From a virus: a stretch of 24,691 nt of DNA. Below, one piece after another: positions 20,452 through 24,691 of this stretch (within the stretch, counting starts at the first letter, position 1; every line of letters starts with the position of its first letter). The stretch spans positions 1 to 24,691 of IMG/VR virus record IMGVR_UViG_3300025598_000169, one strand, 5' to 3'. The translations under genes were made by a program, and so were the position numbers. The notes below the pieces were generated by a model. That model was not told the DNA's origin. It worked only from the letters and a program-made list of their open reading frames with translations, and made no database searches.

Positions 20452-20679
20452 TCAAAGTTCAGTTTTCCCTCTTTGCGATTCAAGCCAGTCCAAAACTTCT
20501 TGTAAGAACCAAACTTTTATAGTTGCTGATAAGGCTAAAGGTGCTGGGAATTTCCCTTGTGCAACCCATAAATTTATGCAGCTCTTCGATAAAGTTGTTA
20601 GTTGAGAAAGCTCATTAATTCTTATCAACTGTCCCTTTGCTTTTTGTATAGCCTCTAATTTAAATTCTTCATCAAACAT
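20452..20679 (-). CDS. AlpA-like helix-turn-helix regulator, 75 aa
   Basis: From ATG 20679 (AAGGAG 7 nt upstream). After the short duplicated start comes IRINELSQLTTLSKSCINLW, then VAQGKFPAPLALSATIKVWF and LQEVLDWLESQRG: the winged helix of AlpA/excisionase proteins with its typical FPxP...W...V..WL signature. In other phages and prophages such proteins regulate or help excision. The longer reading from 20742 lies inside the exonuclease gene. Confidence 0.72.
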   Translation of the reverse strand: MFDEEFKLEAIQKAKGQLIRINELSQLTTLSKSCINLWVAQGKFPAPLALSATIKVWFLQEVLDWLESQRGKTEL

Positions 20680-21550
20680 TTTGTTGCTCCTTATAAGATT
20701 GATATTGATTGCACCATTGGTTAACAGCACAATATGATTCACAGCGAGTTCTTTCGCCTTTACGCTCTACGATTTCATACTTATCACCTAACTCAGTACA
20801 TGCAGCAATCGCTTGTTCTGCCGTTTCATATAGGGAATGAGCACGTTTACCACCAATCTTTGTGACTGCCCATACTGCTGGCTTTTCCCACATCTCTTCA
20901 GGTGTGCATTCAGGTAATTCTGTTTCTGTTTCCATCGCAAAGTCACAAGCACTATGTAGTCCAATCCGTGCCCTAATAAACTCTTCACGCTCTTCCATTG
21001 ACCATAGAACCACAGGAATATCTTTAACAGGTGCTTCAGGATAACCAGCCTTCTGTTCAGCCTCTCTTGCTTTCCAGTCACGCAAAATAGCCGTAATACC
21101 AAGATCAACCACAGGAATCTTTTTAACCTTCTCTACTAGCCAGGCATAACAGTTCAATTGATATTCCCATTCAGCTTTTTCATTCATGACCGACCAAACT
21201 CCTGTAGTCTTATAGTCACGAATGCTAATACCTCGATTACTAACAATCTGTAAATCAATTGCTCCTGAGATATTCCATCCTTCAATTTCTGAATGGATAC
21301 GCTGCTCAATAATGTGATTCTCAGCCTTGCCATCCTCAAGAATCGAATGCATCGCCTTACCAAAGAGTGGCCAAATCATCTCAGATACATCTTGCTCAAG
21401 CAAACTATCGTACTTCTTGGTCATGGCAACGACCTTTGGACTGTTAATTAACTGTGTTACTGACAGATGAGCCTTACCTTTGGTGTAAGGATCACGCTTG
21501 AGAACATTAACAAAGGTCTCAGGAAGATTAAATTTATTCGTGATCTTCAT
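20672..21550 (-). CDS. PD-(D/E)XK exonuclease (RecB/Cas4-like)
   Basis: 292 aa from ATG 21550 (GAGG 6 nt upstream). Motifs: FGKAMHSILEDGK (His helix), ISGAIDLQIV (Asp), ISIRDYKTTGVW (DxK) and WEYQLNCYAWLVEKVK (QxxxY). C-terminus RCESYCAVNQWCNQY has three cysteines; Cas4/AddB-type proteins bind an iron-sulfur cluster with four, and no fourth is obvious near the N-terminus. With ERF it forms a two-component recombination system: the exonuclease exposes single strands and ERF anneals them. Confidence 0.85.
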   Translation of the reverse strand: MKITNKFNLPETFVNVLKRDPYTKGKAHLSVTQLINSPKVVAMTKKYDSLLEQDVSEMIWPLFGKAMHSILEDGKAENHIIEQRIHSEIEGWNISGAIDLQIVSNRGISIRDYKTTGVWSVMNEKAEWEYQLNCYAWLVEKVKKIPVVDLGITAILRDWKAREAEQKAGYPEAPVKDIPVVLWSMEEREEFIRARIGLHSACDFAMETETELPECTPEEMWEKPAVWAVTKIGGKRAHSLYETAEQAIAACTELGDKYEIVERKGERTRCESYCAVNQWCNQYQSYKEQQNV

Positions 21551-21680
21551 GAATAACCTCATCAAGCTTTAAGTTAAATGTCTTTATCTGTTCTTCAGTC
21601 AATGGTTTGATACCTAACTCTTCATCCATTGCTTTGAAAACAGCCCTGAGTATTTCATTTTGTACTGGTGTAAATTCCAT
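21534..21680 (-). CDS. Hypothetical 48-aa protein
   Basis: MEFTPVQNEILRAVFKAMDE, ELGIKPLTEEQIKTFNLKLD: acidic, helical. Ribosome binding site AGGAG within GCTAGGAG, a partial copy of the box (upstream half TTTC instead of AACT). Overlaps the exonuclease start by 17 nt. Confidence 0.65.
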   Translation of the reverse strand: MEFTPVQNEILRAVFKAMDEELGIKPLTEEQIKTFNLKLDEVIHEDHE

Positions 21681-21688
21681 ATCTTCTC

Positions 21689-21907
21689 CTAGCGAAAGAT
21701 AAATTTATAAAACACAATGCCAAACAAAATAACAACAGCAAACTTGTAAACTAAATCATCAAGCTTCTCTTGTCTTCTTGCTTTAGGGCAAATGAGCATG
21801 GTTTGTAAAAACAACATATCTGGATCATCGATAGGCATTCTGATACCTTCTTCTTGGTAACGTAAGCCAATCTTTAAACCAGTCTTCGTGGTGTAAGGGA
21901 CATTCAT
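21689..21907 (-). CDS. Membrane-anchored small protein, 72 aa
   Basis: First gene of the long minus-strand run. MNVPYTTKTGLKIGLRYQEE with a hydrophobic C-terminal helix (FAVVILFGIVFYKFIF) suggests a tail-anchored protein facing the cytoplasm. Ribosome binding site is the box variant AACTGCTAGGAA. Function unknown. Confidence 0.68.
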   Translation of the reverse strand: MNVPYTTKTGLKIGLRYQEEGIRMPIDDPDMLFLQTMLICPKARRQEKLDDLVYKFAVVILFGIVFYKFIFR

Positions 21908-21914
21908 TTTGATT

Positions 21915-21926
21915 TTCCTAGCAGTT
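21915..21926 (-). repeat. Box AACTGCTAGGAA at the head of the minus-strand run
   Basis: 7 nt before ATG 21907. Pairs with the small RNA segment over all twelve bases. CTATAG lies 8 nt upstream, as it also does 4 nt upstream of the variant box at 13557; possibly a shared -10-like element, but no matching -35 is seen. Confidence 0.82.
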
Positions 21927-21945
21927 AATCAGTCTATAGTTTGCA

Positions 21946-21954
21946 TGATATAAT
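21946..21954 (+). promoter_or_regulatory. Extended -10 promoter for the RusA gene
   Basis: TGATATAAT: a perfect TATAAT (21949-21954) with the TGn extension. The -35 region is weak. ATGAT and ATCAT flank it as an inverted repeat (21945-21961), possibly an operator shared with the divergent gene. Confidence 0.55.
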
Positions 21955-21995
21955 GAATCATGTCAATAGATTGTACCCATTTAATTACATCTACT

Positions 21996-22337
21996 ATGAA
22001 AATAATTTATCTGCCCTGGCCACCAAAAGAATTATCCCCCAATGCTAACCTTCATTGGGCTAAGAAAGCAAAACATAAGAAAGCGTATAGGCATACTTGC
22101 TGGGTGTTAACGCTGGAATCTAAGGTTAAAGTATCAACCGATGGGAAAATCCCTATTACGGTGACGTTCTATCCACCTGATAAACGCCATAGGGATGCAG
22201 ATAATATGGTAGCCAGCATTAAAGCTGGACTCGATGGTGTTGCTGATGGATTAAAGATTAATGATCGACAGTTCTTGCCTACCTTTGTATTCTCGGAAGA
22301 AGTCAAAGGTATGGTTACAGTCCAGCTTGCTGTCTAA
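21996..22337 (+). CDS. rusA: RusA-type Holliday junction resolvase
   Basis: 113 aa from ATG 21996 (MKIIYLPWPPKELSPNANLH); a start at 21960 would fall on the predicted transcription start. Signatures: PPKELSPNANLHWAKKAKHK, FYPPDKRHRDADNMVASIKA and GLDGVADGLKINDRQF, carrying the acidic residues of the RusA active site. Cuts four-way junctions, completing recombination begun by the exonuclease and ERF. Only plus-strand gene in this part; overlaps the convergent LPD38-like gene by 23 nt. No clear Shine-Dalgarno. Confidence 0.9.
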   Translation: MKIIYLPWPPKELSPNANLHWAKKAKHKKAYRHTCWVLTLESKVKVSTDGKIPITVTFYPPDKRHRDADNMVASIKAGLDGVADGLKINDRQFLPTFVFSEEVKGMVTVQLAV

Positions 22338-24687
22338 AACGAATCGTCTGTTCCAAAACCATTTCTTTTTTCTGCTTAAAGTAATTGATTTGTTTAAGTC
22401 GTTCTTCTGAATCCAATTTCTTATTGTCTGCAATCCTGCGAATTTGAGCATTGATATCTTGTAATTCTCTACCAGCTGCCTCAGTAAATCCATAAGCTTT
22501 AATAAGACCTTCATTGCGTTTAAAGTATTCTCTACCCTCTGTTTGATCAGTCTTAACAAGATTACGATAAGTTCCCATTGCAACATCGCTACGTTGTTGT
22601 AAATCATAGAATAAGTCTTCTCTACCACGAGGTATTTCAGGAGCGATAAACGATCCATACAGAGGATTATTACGTTCTTCTGCACCAACTCTATTACCTG
22701 ACAGTAAATTAGAGCCATACATCGCTATTGCAGCCACAGAGCCACCTAATCCACGCATTAAATGATCAGCTTCCATAGGGTTTAACGCTCTAAAACTCGC
22801 AGCACTAAACCACTTACCCAGCTCTGAAGTATTCATGTTGTATTGTTTAAATGCTTCTAGATTCTTCATCCCTTGTGGAGTAATGCTACCACCTGTAAAG
22901 AAGTCATGGTTAATTGCAATTTCCGCAAATGGCTTAATACCAGTCGGTATTGGACCAGAACCAAGAGGTCCTAATAATGCATCGATAGCCCCTTCTTTAA
23001 GAGCTTTACGCAATCTAGTATTGTCAATCGCATCCTTCGTTCCTTCTTTAGTAATCTTGTTGTAAAGCATCTCAGGAATAGACTTAAAGAAATAACTGGC
23101 AGAAGTATGCATCGGTATTAATAATGTATGGTCATAGCCAATCTGCTTCATGAGAGAACGAGGAATCACAAAGTTACGCATCTTTGTTTGGTCATCCATT
23201 TTCTTATATTCATCATCATCACCAACAGCCATTGAATACATTAAACAAGTAATGGATAGCAAACCAGCAGCCACAGCTAATCTTGACATTGCTGTACCAC
23301 GATCAACTCCTCTGAGACCACCACCAGGATTAAATGCTAACGTTTGGGTAAGGACATCAATCTGCTGGGCATACGCATTCATAAACGCAATCGTACGGTT
23401 TAAGAACTGTGCAGTCCTACCATAACCACGCTTATCAAAGTCAATCACGTTAGTCGCAGCCAAAATCGCAGCTCGTTGATCGCCTTTTGTTTCTTTCATA
23501 ACACGGTTATAAACTGCCCTACGCTGGGCAAAGTCAGAAGCATCTGCAATCTGATCCAGAATCTTAGAAGCTTTTGCTATAGCTGATTGGTTCAATAATC
23601 CAATTTCTTGTTTATATTGATGCTCTGCCGTTCTCGCAGCTGAGTGATAACCACCAATACCATGTGACTTTAATATTTGAACAATCGGATCATTTTGAGT
23701 TAAACCTTTAACGAATGAACCAAACACACCACCATATAAAGCGACTGGATTCTTTACGCCAGTTACAAGGGCAGCCGTAGGAGCATCCATGAATAACTGT
23801 TTAATTTGGAATACACCAGAGAAAGTAATCGATCTACGCAAGCCATTGGCAAAGAATGAAAGAATCTCATTCATTGGAATTTCAATATGTTCGATACCAA
23901 TGACAGATCGTGCAATTAACGGATCAGAAATTTTAATGTTTACCTTTTTACCGTTGACAAGAATCTTGACAATACCTTTGCTAAAGTCTTCAGCTGGATA
24001 AACTTTAAGCTTACCCTTTTCATTACGCTCACCATATTGCTGGGCAATACGATTGGCAGCATAGTTCTTAATTGAGTTACGAGTTGTTGTCATGACATTG
24101 TGAAGCATATTATCCACAATATTATCGATGTCAGCCGTTACTTTACCTTCTTTAAAACGAGCTTCTCTGGCTACGTTTCTTACACCTTTCGAGCCATAAA
24201 TCGGTGTATGTGGATCTGTTTGCTCATCTTGAATACGTTGCCAAGGAACATAATCTTCAATCTTGCGTAATGTTTCAGCACGTTTTTTACTGATAATGTG
24301 CGACTGTTCCATCATGTTAATCATATTTTTATTAACAGAATTCCAGTTCTGCATCATTTCTTTTAGCTCTGGATATTCTTTTTCCAACCCAATGAAATCT
24401 TGGATAGCTTCATCAGTCATATTGACTTTCTGTAAAGCAATCCCAATATTCTTTAACTCAACTCTTGCATCTTCGATATCATTAATCAAATTTAATTGTC
24501 GATCTGGCTTTGTATTCGGATCCATTTGTTCAGTCAATAACTCTTCTAAATGGGCTTCACGGTCTAAGTATTCTTGAACAATACTTTTTGATCGCTTGGC
24601 TTCAAAGTAAGCTTGAATCACATTCGCAGCACGTTGAGCACCAATTTGTTTCTCTAACTGATGTTTAAGTTTAATAATATTTGCCAT
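22315..24687 (-). CDS. LPD38-like large polyvalent or injected virion protein (5' end uncertain)
   Basis: 790 aa visible from ATG 24687, but the frame is still open to the right edge and no ribosome binding site can be seen, so this may be an internal Met of a longer protein. The N-terminal 150 residues are coiled-coil; then VPWQRIQDEQ. The middle, KQLFMDAPTAALVTGVKNPV to AATNVIDFDKRGYGRTAQFL and NRTIAFMNAYAQQIDVLTQT, resembles the LPD38 domain of large polyvalent proteins. A hydrophobic stretch (LAVAAGLLSITCLMYSMAVG) could insert in membrane. Such proteins are often packaged and injected with the DNA. The C-terminus is charged and helical. Confidence 0.7.
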   Translation of the reverse strand: MANIIKLKHQLEKQIGAQRAANVIQAYFEAKRSKSIVQEYLDREAHLEELLTEQMDPNTKPDRQLNLINDIEDARVELKNIGIALQKVNMTDEAIQDFIGLEKEYPELKEMMQNWNSVNKNMINMMEQSHIISKKRAETLRKIEDYVPWQRIQDEQTDPHTPIYGSKGVRNVAREARFKEGKVTADIDNIVDNMLHNVMTTTRNSIKNYAANRIAQQYGERNEKGKLKVYPAEDFSKGIVKILVNGKKVNIKISDPLIARSVIGIEHIEIPMNEILSFFANGLRRSITFSGVFQIKQLFMDAPTAALVTGVKNPVALYGGVFGSFVKGLTQNDPIVQILKSHGIGGYHSAARTAEHQYKQEIGLLNQSAIAKASKILDQIADASDFAQRRAVYNRVMKETKGDQRAAILAATNVIDFDKRGYGRTAQFLNRTIAFMNAYAQQIDVLTQTLAFNPGGGLRGVDRGTAMSRLAVAAGLLSITCLMYSMAVGDDDEYKKMDDQTKMRNFVIPRSLMKQIGYDHTLLIPMHTSASYFFKSIPEMLYNKITKEGTKDAIDNTRLRKALKEGAIDALLGPLGSGPIPTGIKPFAEIAINHDFFTGGSITPQGMKNLEAFKQYNMNTSELGKWFSAASFRALNPMEADHLMRGLGGSVAAIAMYGSNLLSGNRVGAEERNNPLYGSFIAPEIPRGREDLFYDLQQRSDVAMGTYRNLVKTDQTEGREYFKRNEGLIKAYGFTEAAGRELQDINAQIRRIADNKKLDSEERLKQINYFKQKKEMVLEQTIRFRQQAGL

Positions 24688-24691
24688 TGAA

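Noticed and set aside
22251-22718. 155-aa minus-strand frame overlapping RusA and the LPD38-like gene
   Set aside because: A shadow in another frame of the longer gene, with no recognisable motif or start signal.
1-24691. CRISPR arrays, insertion sequences or an integrase
   Set aside because: No regularly spaced repeats, transposase or integrase-like protein was found in the window.

Overview
The window is a stretch of an AT-rich tailed dsDNA bacteriophage genome (Caudoviricetes). Evidence: small and large terminase subunits, an ERF-type annealing protein beside a PD-(D/E)XK exonuclease, a RusA-type resolvase, a Toprim primase, a SF2 helicase, a polyvalent LPD38-like protein, and dozens of very short overlapping genes. 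Shine-Dalgarno sites and sigma70-like promoters point to a bacterial host, probably a low-GC Gram-negative; I cannot name it.

Layout. (1) 1-3782, minus strand: packaging module (small terminase, three small genes including a LexA-type winged helix, large terminase running off the left edge). The large terminase carries an in-frame intein, and an endonuclease VII-like HNH gene lies wholly inside the intein but in another frame with its own ribosome binding site. (2) 3783-3943: divergent promoter region. (3) 3944-9245, plus strand: about 21 tiny genes, many overlapping as ATGA. Several cassette boundaries carry the 12-base box AACTGCTAGGAG as ribosome binding site; three boxes are directly preceded by a complete type I hammerhead ribozyme that starts at the stop codon of the gene before. 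The run ends in a sigma region 4-like protein. (4) 9181-13035, minus strand: primase, helicase, ParB-like protein and small genes. (5) 13036-13761: no protein genes. It holds a strong minus-strand promoter, a short RNA gene of about 135 nt ending in an intrinsic terminator and containing the exact antisense of the box, then a roughly 480-nt region that folds into many helices and looks like a large structured RNA. (6) 13762-21907, minus strand: about 29 mostly small genes, including a family of modular paralogues (14.5-16.8 kb), two predicted nucleases, and the recombination module (exonuclease, AlpA-like, ERF) with a partial tandem duplication. (7) 21946-22337, plus strand: a lone RusA resolvase with an extended -10 promoter. 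(8) 22315-24687, minus strand: a large LPD38-like virion/polyvalent protein, likely continuing past the right edge.

How it may work together: the early/replication modules surround a regulatory hub at 13.1-13.8 kb. The box that supplies the ribosome binding site of the hammerhead cassettes also begins the structured RNA and is matched by the antisense segment of the short RNA, suggesting one RNA circuit controlling scattered phage genes (inference). The most unusual items are the out-of-frame endonuclease nested in a still-open intein, the serial hammerheads, and the short RNA/large RNA pair.
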